From contig JALUYA010000009.1 in NCBI GenBank assembly GCA_027018875.1, positions 34,019 through 98,018 of the forward strand: a stretch of DNA of 64,000 bases. Direction: 5' to 3'. The stretch is from Gammaproteobacteria bacterium (GTDB lineage: Bacteria > Pseudomonadota > Gammaproteobacteria > JAKDMP01). A program made the translations under genes and the position numbers. Each line of letters begins with the position of its first letter. Within the stretch, counting starts at the first letter, position 1. Below, in pieces: positions 55,304-64,000 of the stretch. The notes under the pieces were generated by a model that was not told the DNA's origin, ran no database searches, and saw only the letters and a program-made list of their open reading frames with translations.

Positions 55304-56577
55304 GGGCAGCACGCATTCTGGTGGTGGACGATGAGCCGGAGATTTGCAGCGCAATCGCGGAGATACTGACCGACGAGGGTTATACCGTGAGCCTGGCTGC
55401 GAATGCACAAGCCGCCCGTAAAGAGGTTCGGGATGCGCGCCCGGACCTGGTGCTGCTGGATATCTGGATGGATGACGAGGACGGAATCACGCTGCTCAAG
55501 GAATGGGTGTCCGAGCCTTCAGGCGCACCCGCGGTGGTGATGATGTCGGGACACGGCACGGTGGATACGGCCATAGAGGCCACCCGCTTGGGAGCCCTGG
55601 ATTTCATTGAAAAGCCCGTTTCACTCGGCAAGCTGCTGCATGTGGTGGAACAGGCACTGAAGACTCACCCGGTCCATCGCGAGCCGCTGGGAATCGCACC
55701 ACTATTCGACCTGCTGGCCGACCGGCTGCCCTGGAAGCCGCTGATGCAGACACTGCGGTCATTGGTAGGCGGCGACGAGCCGGTGCTATTCCTCGGTGAA
55801 TCCGGGAGTGGGCGTCGCACCCTGGCGCGACAACTGGCGGTGCGGGACGGGCGGGAATTCTTCGCCGTATCGCTGGCAGCCATTACAGCGCCACAACTGC
55901 ATGCCGCCATGGAGGATACCCCGACTCCAGGGCTTCTCTATCTGGGTGAACTGGATGAGGCGCTGCCCTCCGTTCAGGAAACGCTGCTGGCTCGCTTAAC
56001 ACGCCGCGATCTCGGGTCGGGACTGCGGTTTGCGGCCGGTGCCGGGCCGGGGGTTCAAGAGCGGCTGGACAACGGTCGGTTACGGCGCGATGTCTATGAT
56101 CGGCTGCATGCACAGGTGATCGTCGTCCCCTCGTTATGCCGCTATCGGGAGCATTTACCGACCATTATTCGTTATTCGGTGGATCGTCTGATCGCCCAGG
56201 AGGGGTTGGCTTTCCGGCGCTTCGAGGTGGCGGCGCTGAATCGCATGCGGCGCCATGATTGGCCGGGTAATCTACGCGAATTGGAAAATGTAATCCGCCG
56301 CCTGCTTGCCGTCGGCGGCAATGAGGCAGTAAGCCTGGCCGAGGTGGATGCCGTGCTGCGGCCTACGGAAACGGCGGGGCGTCTCGGCGATGACCTGCTT
56401 TCACTGCCATTTCGAGAGGCACGCGAGCGGTTTGAGCGCAACTATCTCCAGGCTCAACTCGAACTTGCCGAAGGGCGGGTGGCAAAGCTTGCCGAGCGGG
56501 TCGGGCTGGAGCGCACCCATGTGTACCGGAAATTAAAAGCGCTCGGCATCGAATTACCCAATGAGGAAAAGGAATGA
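55300..56577 (+). CDS. NtrX-type response regulator with degenerate AAA+ domain
   Basis: 425 residues. The receiver domain is intact: ILVVDDEPE, phospho-acceptor D54 in LVLLDIWMD, MMSGHGTVDTA and K105 in FIEKPVS. The central domain resembles sigma-54 activators but is degraded: Walker A GESGSGRRTLA has Arg (172) for the essential Lys, Walker B is LLYLGELDE, and the GAFTGA loop that contacts sigma-54 is missing. A Fis-type helix-turn-helix closes the protein (GRVAKLAERVGLERTHVYRKLKALGIE). It probably controls genes by DNA binding with sigma-70. Overlaps ntrY by four bases. Confidence 0.92.
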   Translation: MRAARILVVDDEPEICSAIAEILTDEGYTVSLAANAQAARKEVRDARPDLVLLDIWMDDEDGITLLKEWVSEPSGAPAVVMMSGHGTVDTAIEATRLGALDFIEKPVSLGKLLHVVEQALKTHPVHREPLGIAPLFDLLADRLPWKPLMQTLRSLVGGDEPVLFLGESGSGRRTLARQLAVRDGREFFAVSLAAITAPQLHAAMEDTPTPGLLYLGELDEALPSVQETLLARLTRRDLGSGLRFAAGAGPGVQERLDNGRLRRDVYDRLHAQVIVVPSLCRYREHLPTIIRYSVDRLIAQEGLAFRRFEVAALNRMRRHDWPGNLRELENVIRRLLAVGGNEAVSLAEVDAVLRPTETAGRLGDDLLSLPFREARERFERNYLQAQLELAEGRVAKLAERVGLERTHVYRKLKALGIELPNEEKE

Positions 56578-56726
56578 TGCCGCCCCGGGAAGGCATAGTC
56601 CTTGCCGTATTGGGGCCGTACGGGGTGGGGGTCGCTTGATGGAGCCCGCGCGCCGTTGCTGGATATGACTGTGCCGGTTCTGATATCGGTCTTCATGAGT
56701 GGTGCCTTGCCATATACCCCGCGGGG

Positions 56727-58259
56727 TTACCCGCGTGCCACACCCGTTTTTCGTGTGCGGCCTGCACGCCGCGATGACGGGCTTTGCCTGCGCGTTGCTC
56801 GGCTGGATGCCCGCGGGCGGGGCGTAATCAGCGAGGTAAACACCACCGCCAGGGTGGAAAACGCGACTCCGGGGATCATCTCGTAGAGGCGAAAGATTCC
56901 CCCCAGGCCCGCCAGTTGATGCCATGCCAGAACGGTTACACCGCCGACGATGATCCCGGCGAGCGCCCCGTTCCAATTCATACGCTTCCAGTACAGCGCC
57001 AGCATGATCACGGGACCGAAGGCGGCACCGAAGCCCGCCCAGGCATAAGCCACCAGCGACAGGATCATGCTTTGGGGGTTGATTCCGGCAAAAAAGGCCG
57101 CGGCTGCGATCGCAACCAGAGCCAAGCGGCCGATCCACAGCAGTTCGCGTTCACCGGCTCGGCGACGCAGAAAACCACGGTAGATATCTTCGGCAAAGGC
57201 GCTTGCGGCAACCAGAAGCTGGGCCGAAGCGGTCGACATGATGGCGGCGAGAATACCCGAGAGGGCAATCCCTGCCGCCACCGGAGGCAGGAGTTTGAGT
57301 GCCATGTAGATAAATACGCGTTCCCGATTATCGCCCTGCAGATGCTGACTCACGACACCGAGTCCGGTCACCCCGACGAGCAGTGCGGCCAACAGGGCAA
57401 CAATTACCCAGAACATGGCGATCCGCCGCGCCGTGGCGATAGCCTTGGGATCCTTGATTGCCATGAAACGGGCGAGGATATGCGGCTGACCGGGATACCC
57501 CAATCCCCAGGCGAGGAGCGAGGCAATACCGATCCAGGTGAAGGCCCGGCCTTGTTCCACATTGTAAAATGGGTGCATTAAACCGGCATTCACGGCGTTG
57601 AGCGTGTGTTCCAGCCCGGCAGCTCCGCCCACAAATACCAGGCCCATGACCCCCACCAGGATCAGGGCGAAGAACATGAGCGTACCCTGGAGCACATCGT
57701 TCCAAGCAATGGCGAGAAACCCACCGATGAAGGTATAGCTCATGACCGTGAGCGCACCGAAAAACAAGGCCCAGTGATAAGGCACGTGAAACAACGACCG
57801 GAACAGATCCGCGCCGGCGACGAAGCCCGAACTGGCATAGATCGTGAAGAAAACCAGAATGACGATGGCGGTGATGCCGCGCAGCAACCCGGAGCGGTCA
57901 TTGAAGCGGCGCTCGAAATAATCAGGTAGGGTGAGTGCATCGCCGTGGCGTTGGGTGTCTTCGCGCAGACGGCGGGCGACGATCAGCCAGTTGAGATAGG
58001 TGCCGACGACCAGGCCGAGTATCATCCAGCCATAACCGAGCCCAAAGGCATAGGCCGCGCCCGGCAGGGCAAGAAGCAGCCAACCCGACATATCCGATGC
58101 CTGAGCGGAAAGTGCAGTGACAAAACTGCTCAGTCCGCGCCCGGCGAGGATATAATCCTTGAGATTCTTGTTACGCCGCCAGGCTAAGAAGGAAATCACA
58201 AACACCGCCACCATGTAGGCGGCAAAGGTGTAAATGATGGCGGTGTTGATTCGATTCAT
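56727..58259 (-). CDS. putP: Sodium/proline symporter-like protein
   Basis: Start at the ATG at 58259 (MNRINTAIIYTFAAYMVAVF) with GAGGAG eight bases before; 510 residues. Twelve to thirteen hydrophobic segments of the SSS family: NLKDYILAGRGLSSFVTALSAQASDMSGWLLLALPGAAYAFGLGYGW is the PutP Na+ and substrate region, and LSGILAAIMSTASAQLLVAASAFAEDIYRGFLRRRA the family signature. It imports proline with sodium, though closely related SSS members take other solutes. It is convergent with ntrX; no put regulator or putA is near. Confidence 0.88.
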   Translation of the reverse strand: MNRINTAIIYTFAAYMVAVFVISFLAWRRNKNLKDYILAGRGLSSFVTALSAQASDMSGWLLLALPGAAYAFGLGYGWMILGLVVGTYLNWLIVARRLREDTQRHGDALTLPDYFERRFNDRSGLLRGITAIVILVFFTIYASSGFVAGADLFRSLFHVPYHWALFFGALTVMSYTFIGGFLAIAWNDVLQGTLMFFALILVGVMGLVFVGGAAGLEHTLNAVNAGLMHPFYNVEQGRAFTWIGIASLLAWGLGYPGQPHILARFMAIKDPKAIATARRIAMFWVIVALLAALLVGVTGLGVVSQHLQGDNRERVFIYMALKLLPPVAAGIALSGILAAIMSTASAQLLVAASAFAEDIYRGFLRRRAGERELLWIGRLALVAIAAAAFFAGINPQSMILSLVAYAWAGFGAAFGPVIMLALYWKRMNWNGALAGIIVGGVTVLAWHQLAGLGGIFRLYEMIPGVAFSTLAVVFTSLITPRPRASSRATRRQSPSSRRAGRTRKTGVARG

Positions 58260-58426
58260 TGTGACTCCTCTAGAAACCAGTCGGACTTGAGAAAAATCTC
58301 CCACAACGGCAGGCCAGTGGCCTTTCCGATTTCTCGTTGTATAGGCCCGCTATATACCTCAGAATCAGAAATACCTTGACTCCCGTTTCTACCGTCTCGC
58401 TACGCTTGCCTGAGCCCGGTAGGCTC

Positions 58427-60577
58427 CTAGGCAATCGGTTCCAGCCGAGCCAGGGCCGCGACCAGCCACTTGGTGCCCCCGTTTTCGAAGGCAACCTTGA
58501 TTCTCAGGTGCGCCCCGTTGCCTTGCTGCTCGAGCACGACTCCTTCACCAAAACTTCGGTGCCGTACCCGGCGGCCGAGCCGGATCGCCGGGGACGCGGG
58601 GTTGCTTACTCCAGGGGATAGGCGGCGAGGGCCGGCTTGTGTGATCGCCTCCGGCGGTAATTCGAGCAGAAAGCGCGAGGGGCGAGCGTAATGCAGTTGC
58701 CCATGGAGGCGGCGCTGTTCGGCATAAGACAAAACGAGTTGCGCGCGGGTCCGGGTCATGCCCACATAAAACAGACGCCGCTCTTCTTCCAGGCCACGGG
58801 GGGTATCGATGCTTTTCTGATGGGGAAACAGGCCCTCTTCCAGTCCCGTGATCAGAACCAGTGGAAACTCGAGCCCCTTGGCCGCGTGCAGGGTCATCAG
58901 CTTCACCGCGTTAGATTCATCCCCGGCCTGGGTATCACCGGCCTCGAGTGCGGCCTGGGCGAGAAACGCGGTAAGCGGCGATAATTCAGGTTCAGCGATA
59001 AACTCACTTGCGGCACTGACCAGTTCGGCAAGGTTTTCCAGCCGGGATTCGGCTTGTTCGTCATCGGGGCGGCGATAATGCGCATCCAGCCCGCTGGCGG
59101 TAATCATATACTCGATCGCTTCACCCAGGGCGCCCGGAGTCGCGCCGGTATCCGCCAAGCGTGAGGTAACTCCCGCGCTCAGGCGTTCAATAAGCTCGAT
59201 AAAGCCTGCAAGTGCGTGGTTTGCCCGGGTGCCCAGCACGGTATTGGCGCGAACCGCCGCCTGCCACAGTGAAATATTTTCCTGCCGGGCCGTGGCGCGT
59301 AGCGTCTCCAGGGTTCGTGCCCCGATGCCACGGGCAGGCAGATTCACGATGCGCTCAAATGCGGCATCATCTTCCCGCCGCGTGACCAAGCGCAGATAGG
59401 CCAGGGTATCCTTGATCTCGGCGCGTTCGAAAAAGCGCAGTCCGCCATAAACCCGGTAGGGAATGCCGCGGGCCATGAAGGTCTCCTCGAATACACGCGA
59501 CTGAGCGTTGGCGCGATATAAAATTACGGCATCCTCGTTACTGCCTCCCTCGTGCACCCAGCGCTCGATTCGGGCGACGGCATGGGCGGCCTCATCGCGG
59601 TCGTCGCTTGCGGCATAGAGTTCGATGGGAGCTCCCGGAGCGCCGGCGGTCCACAGCGTTTTCCCCAGCCGTTCGCTGTTTTTCGCGATGAGTGCATTGG
59701 CGGCGTTAAGTATATTTCCGCTGGAGCGGTAATTCTGCTCCAGGCGCACAACGCGCACCGGAGCAAAGTCGTGCTGGAGACGTTGCACATTTTCGATCCG
59801 TGCTCCGCGCCAGCCATAGATCGATTGGTCATCGTCGCCTACTACAAAGGGCTGAATCGTTTTTCCCGCCAGTGCCCGCAGCCACAGGTACTGGATGGTG
59901 TTGGTGTCCTGGAATTCATCCACCAGCAGATGGCGAAATCGGGCCTGGTAATGGGCTGCAATATCGGGCTGCTCCAACAGCAGCCGGGTCGTTCGCAGAA
60001 GCAACTCGGAAAAATCCACCAGGCCGGCACGTTCGCAGGTCTTCTCATAGGCGGCGAGAATATGGGCGAGATCCCGTTCGTAGGGTGCATTGCCATGCTC
60101 GAGTTCCCCGAGCTTGTGCCCTTCGTCCTTGGTGCGGTAGATGATATTGGCAATTTGGCGTGCCGGCCAGCGTTTTTCATCGTATCCTAATTCGCGCACG
60201 ATACGGCGGAGCAGCCGCGCTTGGTCGTCGCTATCTAGAATCTGAAAGCCCGCGGGAAGCCGTGCGGCCTCGGTGTGGATGCGCAAGAGGCGATGGGTGA
60301 GACCGTGGAAGGTGCCGATCCACAGCGGGCCGGCCGGCCGGCCCAGAAGTCGCTCCAGGCGGGAGCGCATCTCGGCCGCGGCCTTATTGGTAAAGGTGAC
60401 GGCGAGTACGCGTTCGGGTGGCAGATCATCGGTTGCCATCACCCAGGCGATACGCCGGGTCAGCACGCGGGTCTTGCCGCTTCCCGCGCCGGCCAGCACC
60501 AGCACTGCGCCGTCCGGAGCGGTTACCGCCTCACGCTGGGCGTCATTGAGATCATCGAGCAGTAGTTCACAGTCCAT
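58427..60577 (-). CDS. uvrD: DNA helicase II (UvrD)
   Basis: Start at ATG 60577 (MDCELLLDDLNDAQREAV); 716 residues. Superfamily 1 motifs: I LVLAGAGSGKTRVLTRRI, Ia TFTNKAAAEMRSRL, II LLVDEFQDTNTIQYLW, III VVGDDDQSIYGWRGA, IV LEQNYRSSGNIL, V LMTLHAAKGLEFPLVLITGLEEGLFPH, VI EERRLFYVGMTRTRAQLVLSYAEQRRLHG. A C-terminal Tudor-like tail (GRRVRHRSFGEGVVLEQQG) is typical of UvrD and PcrA. It removes UvrBC complexes and acts in mismatch repair. It lies 167 bp upstream of putP on the same strand. Confidence 0.96.
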   Translation of the reverse strand: MDCELLLDDLNDAQREAVTAPDGAVLVLAGAGSGKTRVLTRRIAWVMATDDLPPERVLAVTFTNKAAAEMRSRLERLLGRPAGPLWIGTFHGLTHRLLRIHTEAARLPAGFQILDSDDQARLLRRIVRELGYDEKRWPARQIANIIYRTKDEGHKLGELEHGNAPYERDLAHILAAYEKTCERAGLVDFSELLLRTTRLLLEQPDIAAHYQARFRHLLVDEFQDTNTIQYLWLRALAGKTIQPFVVGDDDQSIYGWRGARIENVQRLQHDFAPVRVVRLEQNYRSSGNILNAANALIAKNSERLGKTLWTAGAPGAPIELYAASDDRDEAAHAVARIERWVHEGGSNEDAVILYRANAQSRVFEETFMARGIPYRVYGGLRFFERAEIKDTLAYLRLVTRREDDAAFERIVNLPARGIGARTLETLRATARQENISLWQAAVRANTVLGTRANHALAGFIELIERLSAGVTSRLADTGATPGALGEAIEYMITASGLDAHYRRPDDEQAESRLENLAELVSAASEFIAEPELSPLTAFLAQAALEAGDTQAGDESNAVKLMTLHAAKGLEFPLVLITGLEEGLFPHQKSIDTPRGLEEERRLFYVGMTRTRAQLVLSYAEQRRLHGQLHYARPSRFLLELPPEAITQAGPRRLSPGVSNPASPAIRLGRRVRHRSFGEGVVLEQQGNGAHLRIKVAFENGGTKWLVAALARLEPIA

Positions 60578-60851
60578 GGGCGGGCATTCTATCGCCCGTC
60601 GTGCCTTTCTGCGCAATTGGTATGGTTTGCTTCTTGTAAACCGCTAAATTCTTACACATGGAATTTTGCATCCTTGCCCCCAAGCGGCTCAGCGGATGAT
60701 TTATCTGAATCCGGCTTTCCCAGGCACATCTTAAGGAAGAGATATACCTTTCGCCCACGAGGTGATGCCACATTAGCTGGATTCAGTCGGGCGCCCCCGG
60801 GGCGGAGCACCCGGGCTTAAGATGCAATCTCTTCCTCCACAGGAGAATTTG

Positions 60852-61466
60852 ATGCTGCTGTACGACAATCCTACGGCTCCACATCCACGCATCGTGCGCC
60901 TGTTTCTCGCGGAAAAGCAGATCGAGGTCCCCCGGCAAGAGATCAACCTTACGAAAAGGGAAAATGAACAGCCCTGGTTCCTCGCACTGAATCCCCTGGG
61001 CCGGGTACCGGTACTGGTACTCGATGACGGTACCGCAATTGCCGAAACACTCGCCATTTGCCGCTACTTTGAATATGAACGGCCGGAGCCGCCGCTATTC
61101 GGTCGCGATGCCCGCGAACAGGCGCTGGTGAGCATGTGGCAACGGCGGGCGGAACTCGAGATTGCGCGCCCGATCATGTTTGCCTTCCGCCATACCCATC
61201 CATGGGGCGCGGATCGGGAGCCGCGCCAGGTGCCGGAATGGGGCGAGATATGCCGCGCCCGGGCGCTCAAACGGCTAGACTGGTTTGATATCGAGCTGGG
61301 CAAGCGGCCCTGGCTTGCCGGCGAAATACCGAGCGTAGCCGACTTCACGCTATTGTCTGGGCTGGACTTCGGGCGGGTCATCGGGATTAAAGTCGACGCC
61401 GAACGCTGGCCGCGGCTCGCGCGCTGGCATGCGTCCATGCGCCAAAGGCCATCGGCCGAAGCTTGA
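60852..61466 (+). CDS. Glutathione S-transferase family protein
   Basis: Start at ATG 60852 (MLLYDNPTAPHPRIVRLFLAEKQIEV) with AGGAGAATTTG before; 204 residues. The N-terminal thioredoxin-fold domain carries NPLGRVPVLVLDDGTAIAETLAICRYFEYERPEP (glutathione site), and the C-terminal helical domain WLAGEIPSVADFTLLSGLDFGR. The usual catalytic serine or cysteine position reads TAPHPRIV, so the class is unclear. The stop of this gene overlaps the region of the mtfA start. Confidence 0.9.
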   Translation: MLLYDNPTAPHPRIVRLFLAEKQIEVPRQEINLTKRENEQPWFLALNPLGRVPVLVLDDGTAIAETLAICRYFEYERPEPPLFGRDAREQALVSMWQRRAELEIARPIMFAFRHTHPWGADREPRQVPEWGEICRARALKRLDWFDIELGKRPWLAGEIPSVADFTLLSGLDFGRVIGIKVDAERWPRLARWHASMRQRPSAEA

Positions 61467-61477
61467 GCGGAGGCAGG

Positions 61478-62299
61478 ATGACGGCCTCTTATGGTCGCGG
61501 CTGGCGCGGCTGGAAGCGGCGGCGGTTTCTCCGTCGGCATCCCCCGCCACCGGCACTCGATGCGCATATCGGGCGGGTACCGATTCTGGGTGGCTTCGCC
61601 CCATTCGAGCGTAAACGTTTGGCGGCGCTTGCCTGGTTGTGGCTCCATGAGAAACAATTGACGCCACATCAGGGGCTGCGCCTTGCACCGGACGAACGGT
61701 TCCATCTTGCGCTGCTGGCCGCGCTGCCGATACTCGGCCTGGATCCGGACTGGTACGCCGGCTATCGGGAAGTGATCCTCTACCCGGGCAGGTTCAGAAC
61801 CCCACGGCGCTACTTCGACGGCGCCGGAGTGAGCCACCCGGACGGGCGGGTATTCTCCGGCGAGGCTTGGCACTACGGCCCCCTAGTGCTGGCCTGGGAG
61901 GCGGTCGTGGCGGCGGGGTTTGGCACGGGGCACAATGTGGTCATTCATGAGTGCGCCCATCAGCTCGATATGCGCAACGGCCAGGCCAATGGCTTTCCTC
62001 CGTTGTCCGCGGGCATTGATATCAAAGAATGGAGCGGGGAGTGGATGTCGGCTTGGTGGGCCTTCCATGCCACTCCCCACGCCTGGCCGGGTATCGATTC
62101 CTATGGGGCCAGCGCGCCGGCGGAATTCTTCAGCGTACTGTGTGAGTTGTTCTTCGAGGCTCCCGACCGGGTCATCGATGCCTGGCCCGGGGTGTATATG
62201 TTGTTCACGCGATTTTTCCGTCAGGATCCGTTGGCGCGATTCAATGCCGGCCCTTGGCGGCCGGGGGCGGATGAGCCGGGACCCGGCCATGCCGTATGA
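61478..62299 (+). CDS. mtfA: MtfA-like zinc metallopeptidase
   Basis: 273 residues from ATG 61478, with GGAGG just before. The family pattern is clear: LAALAWLWLHEKQLTPHQGLRLAPDERFHLALLAALPILGL, WYAGYREVILYPGRF, EAWHYGPLVLAWEAV, and the zinc motif VVIHECAHQLDMRNG (HExxH type). The third ligand region is YGASAPAEFFSVLCELFFEAP. In E. coli MtfA binds the glucose repressor Mlc; here no Mlc or PTS gene is seen, so the role is open. It begins 11 bp after the GST stop. Confidence 0.92.
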   Translation: MTASYGRGWRGWKRRRFLRRHPPPPALDAHIGRVPILGGFAPFERKRLAALAWLWLHEKQLTPHQGLRLAPDERFHLALLAALPILGLDPDWYAGYREVILYPGRFRTPRRYFDGAGVSHPDGRVFSGEAWHYGPLVLAWEAVVAAGFGTGHNVVIHECAHQLDMRNGQANGFPPLSAGIDIKEWSGEWMSAWWAFHATPHAWPGIDSYGASAPAEFFSVLCELFFEAPDRVIDAWPGVYMLFTRFFRQDPLARFNAGPWRPGADEPGPGHAV

Positions 62300-62538
62300 T
62301 GAAATTGGGCTACTCGCCGCAGGTAGCGGGGAATGAGACCGGCCCCACAGGGAGGGCGGCATTTGTCTACTATGATGAACTAGGAATGTGTCGGGCTCGG
62401 GCAAGCGCAGCGGCCCGGCCCTTTCCCTTGGAGTGCATCCGGTGCTGATTTCTGTTCGGATAGATGGAAAGCCCGGGGCGCGGAAGAATGGCACGGCATG
62501 GTCTTACATGCCAACTTGATGTGCTAAATGGGGGAATC

Positions 62539-63267
62539 ATGCGTGAAAACTTGATCGAGGTGACACGCCGCCTGGCCCGGGAATTGAGATCGTTTTCCCC
62601 CGCGGCGGCGAGCCATGTCTACAACCCGCTTGAATATGCCTGGGACGCACAGCGGCAATACCTGGAACGCTATGGCGTCAAGCGCGGGCGGGTGCTTTTG
62701 CTCGGTATGAACCCCGGGCCCTGGGGCATGGCGCAGACTGGGGTTCCCTTCGGCGATGCGGTCATGGTGCGGGACTGGATCGGCATTGAAACCCCGCTGG
62801 GATCGCCGCTTCCGGAACAGCACCGGAAATACCCCATTCTCGGTTTCGACTGTCACCGCCACGAAGGCAGCGGCCGCCGCCTCTGGGGGTGGGCACGGGA
62901 ACGATTCGGCACCGCGGAAAATTTTTTCTCCCGTTTTTTTGTAGGGAATTACTGCCCCCTGCTGTTTGTGGCCGAAGGACGCAATCTGACTCCCGAGCGC
63001 CTGGGGCATACCGACACCAAAGTGCTGACCGAAATTTGTAATCGAGCGCTGATCGCCACGGTTGCAGCGCTTGAGCCGGTGCGACTGTTCGGAATCGGCC
63101 GGTACGCCGAGCGGAGGGCCCGCGAGGTGCTCGATGGCCGGGTCCCCATCGATTATCTGCCCCATCCGAGTCCGGCGAGTCCAGCGGCGAATCGGGGTTG
63201 GTCCGCACTCGCCGATGCCGCCCTCGGACCCTGGCTGGATCACAGCGCCTGCGGGCCGCAAAGTTGA
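62539..63267 (+). CDS. SMUG1-like uracil-DNA glycosylase
   Basis: Start at ATG 62539 (MRENLIEVTRRLARELRSF); 242 residues. VLLLGMNPGPWGMAQTGVPFGDAVMVRDWIGI is the SMUG1 catalytic motif 1 (family 3, GMNPGP), NYCPLLFVAEGRNLTPERL is the middle segment, and HPSPASPAANRGW the DNA-intercalation motif 2. It would excise uracil and oxidised pyrimidines from DNA. SMUG1 is chiefly known from animals with scattered bacterial members. No typical ung is present in the window. Confidence 0.9.
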   Translation: MRENLIEVTRRLARELRSFSPAAASHVYNPLEYAWDAQRQYLERYGVKRGRVLLLGMNPGPWGMAQTGVPFGDAVMVRDWIGIETPLGSPLPEQHRKYPILGFDCHRHEGSGRRLWGWARERFGTAENFFSRFFVGNYCPLLFVAEGRNLTPERLGHTDTKVLTEICNRALIATVAALEPVRLFGIGRYAERRAREVLDGRVPIDYLPHPSPASPAANRGWSALADAALGPWLDHSACGPQS

Positions 63268-63649
63268 AGCCGAATCCAATTCGCAAGTTGTGATTTTAGA
63301 TAGTGGTAGTGACGGAGGATGGCTGTCAACGCAGGTTTAATGAGGCGGAGCGCCTTTCCTGGCTTGTTTGCCGAGGGGGTGGTGGGATGACTATCGCATT
63401 CCCGCCTACTGTCTGATAGACAATCCCGTTTACCTCGGTACATGCTGGTTTGGCGGATACATCTGAAGATTACCAGGCATATCTCGATCGTGAGACTGTC
63501 CCCGGGGTGGTTGGCGATTGGTCCCTGTCCCATTTTTTTCTTAATCCGGGAAAGGAAGACACCCACGGCACCTTCCATGGACTGCACCTACACCCCAATT
63601 GTTCTCGTTATAGAATTGTCGGAGTTCAACCCCTCGATAAAGCAGTCGC
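63268..63649. other. 382-bp intergenic region before the final lipoprotein
   Basis: No gene is supported. The ORFs at 63442..63666 and 63450..63659 show no domain. AGGCG-GAG-CGCCTTT near 63342 is a weak terminator-like hairpin, and TATAGA near 63610 could be a -10 for the lipoprotein. Confidence 0.4.
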
Positions 63650-64000
63650 ATGTCGCTAAAGCCTAAGAGCTTACTGCGGGGGCGTCGAGGCGGCGCCCCC
63701 GGTTATATTGCCCTCGCCGGCGTGTTGGTCGCCTCCCTTGCGCTCGGTGCCTGTGCCCATCTACCCGGGCAATCGCCGCAGCATGCCTCGGCACCTCCTT
63801 CGAGCAGCAAACCTGCGGCTTATGTCTATCCCGATCTCACCACTTACACCGGCATGCATGGATTGCTGTTCATACGCCTGGTAAAAGCCGGTGCTTACTG
63901 GCCGCCATTGCCGGGGCTGCATCCCCACCACAAGCTGCATTTCGTGACGCTCACCCACGGGCGGGTGAAGAACTGGCGCTGGACGATTCTTGCCGACAAG
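63650..64000 (+). CDS. Lipoprotein, partial (runs off the window)
   Basis: Not in the ORF track because no stop falls in the window. ATG at 63650 reads MSLKPKSLLRGRRGGAPGYIALAGVLVASLALGACAHLPG: a basic start, a hydrophobic stretch and a lipobox (LALGAC), so it is a likely lipoprotein cleaved by LspA. The visible mature part is Ser/Pro-rich, then reads YVYPDLTTYTGMHGLLFIRLVKAGAYWPPLPGLHPHHKLHFVTLTHGRVKNW. I do not recognise the family. No strong ribosome site is visible; 117 codons are shown. Confidence 0.65.
   Translation, partial: MSLKPKSLLRGRRGGAPGYIALAGVLVASLALGACAHLPGQSPQHASAPPSSSKPAAYVYPDLTTYTGMHGLLFIRLVKAGAYWPPLPGLHPHHKLHFVTLTHGRVKNWRWTILADK

Noticed and set aside
63450-63659. 69-residue plus-strand ORF before the last lipoprotein
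   Set aside because: TTG start without ribosome site, no motif, and overlaps the lipoprotein start.

Overview
The window is a dense bacterial chromosome segment of fairly high GC with no tRNA, rRNA or CRISPR array that I can find. The gene orders point to a gammaproteobacterium: rplU-rpmA-obgE, rpsT divergent from murJ-ribF-ileS-lspA, dprA-smg-topA-tsaC-hemF, LysM protein divergent from def-fmt, and xseB-ispA. The lineage within the class is not fixed by the sequence; a Chromatiales or Acidiferrobacterales-like lithotroph is only a guess.

Layout. 1-5652 (minus): urocanate hydratase, a zinc-ribbon protein, LemA, an M48 membrane protease, a membrane diguanylate cyclase, and the start of a DNA-3-methyladenine glycosylase (cut by the window edge). 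6294-9698 (plus): one long gene fusing a molybdopterin/4Fe-4S oxidoreductase to a complete cysteine desulfurase, the most unusual gene here. 9773-17481 (minus): a compact tryptophan operon, aroF-trpE-trpG-trpD-trpCF-trpB-trpA, headed by a leader peptide with Trp-Tyr-Trp codons and a terminator hairpin, so a classic attenuator. 17498-18924: a decayed stretch with remnants of small membrane-protein genes, bracketed by a repeated near-palindrome.

18925-24683: a CBS-domain protein, a serine esterase, and a tightly packed run of dedA, an SDR, an ATP-pyrophosphatase, a sulfotransferase, a flippase-like membrane protein and a thioesterase. 24690-26928 (minus): nfo, ispA and xseB, with an RNase P-like fragment beside nfo. 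27003-28274: an IS4-family element. 28383-30334 (minus): tolC-tetR under a promoter carrying a perfect 19-bp palindromic operator. 30529-43049: housekeeping genes for ribosome, cell wall precursor flipping, flavin, Ile-tRNA, lipoprotein processing, superoxide and iron-sulfur maintenance, and DNA polymerase I.

43075-50725 (minus): a molybdopterin-binding protein, hemF, tsaC, topA, smg, dprA and a LysM lipoprotein. 50826-56577 (plus): def, fmt, a DUF4390 protein and an NtrY/NtrX-type two-component pair whose regulator has a degenerate AAA+ domain. 56727-60577 (minus): putP-like symporter and UvrD helicase. 60852-64000 (plus): glutathione S-transferase, MtfA-like peptidase, SMUG1-like uracil-DNA glycosylase and the start of a lipoprotein. 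All functional calls rest on reading motifs by eye; no database search was run.
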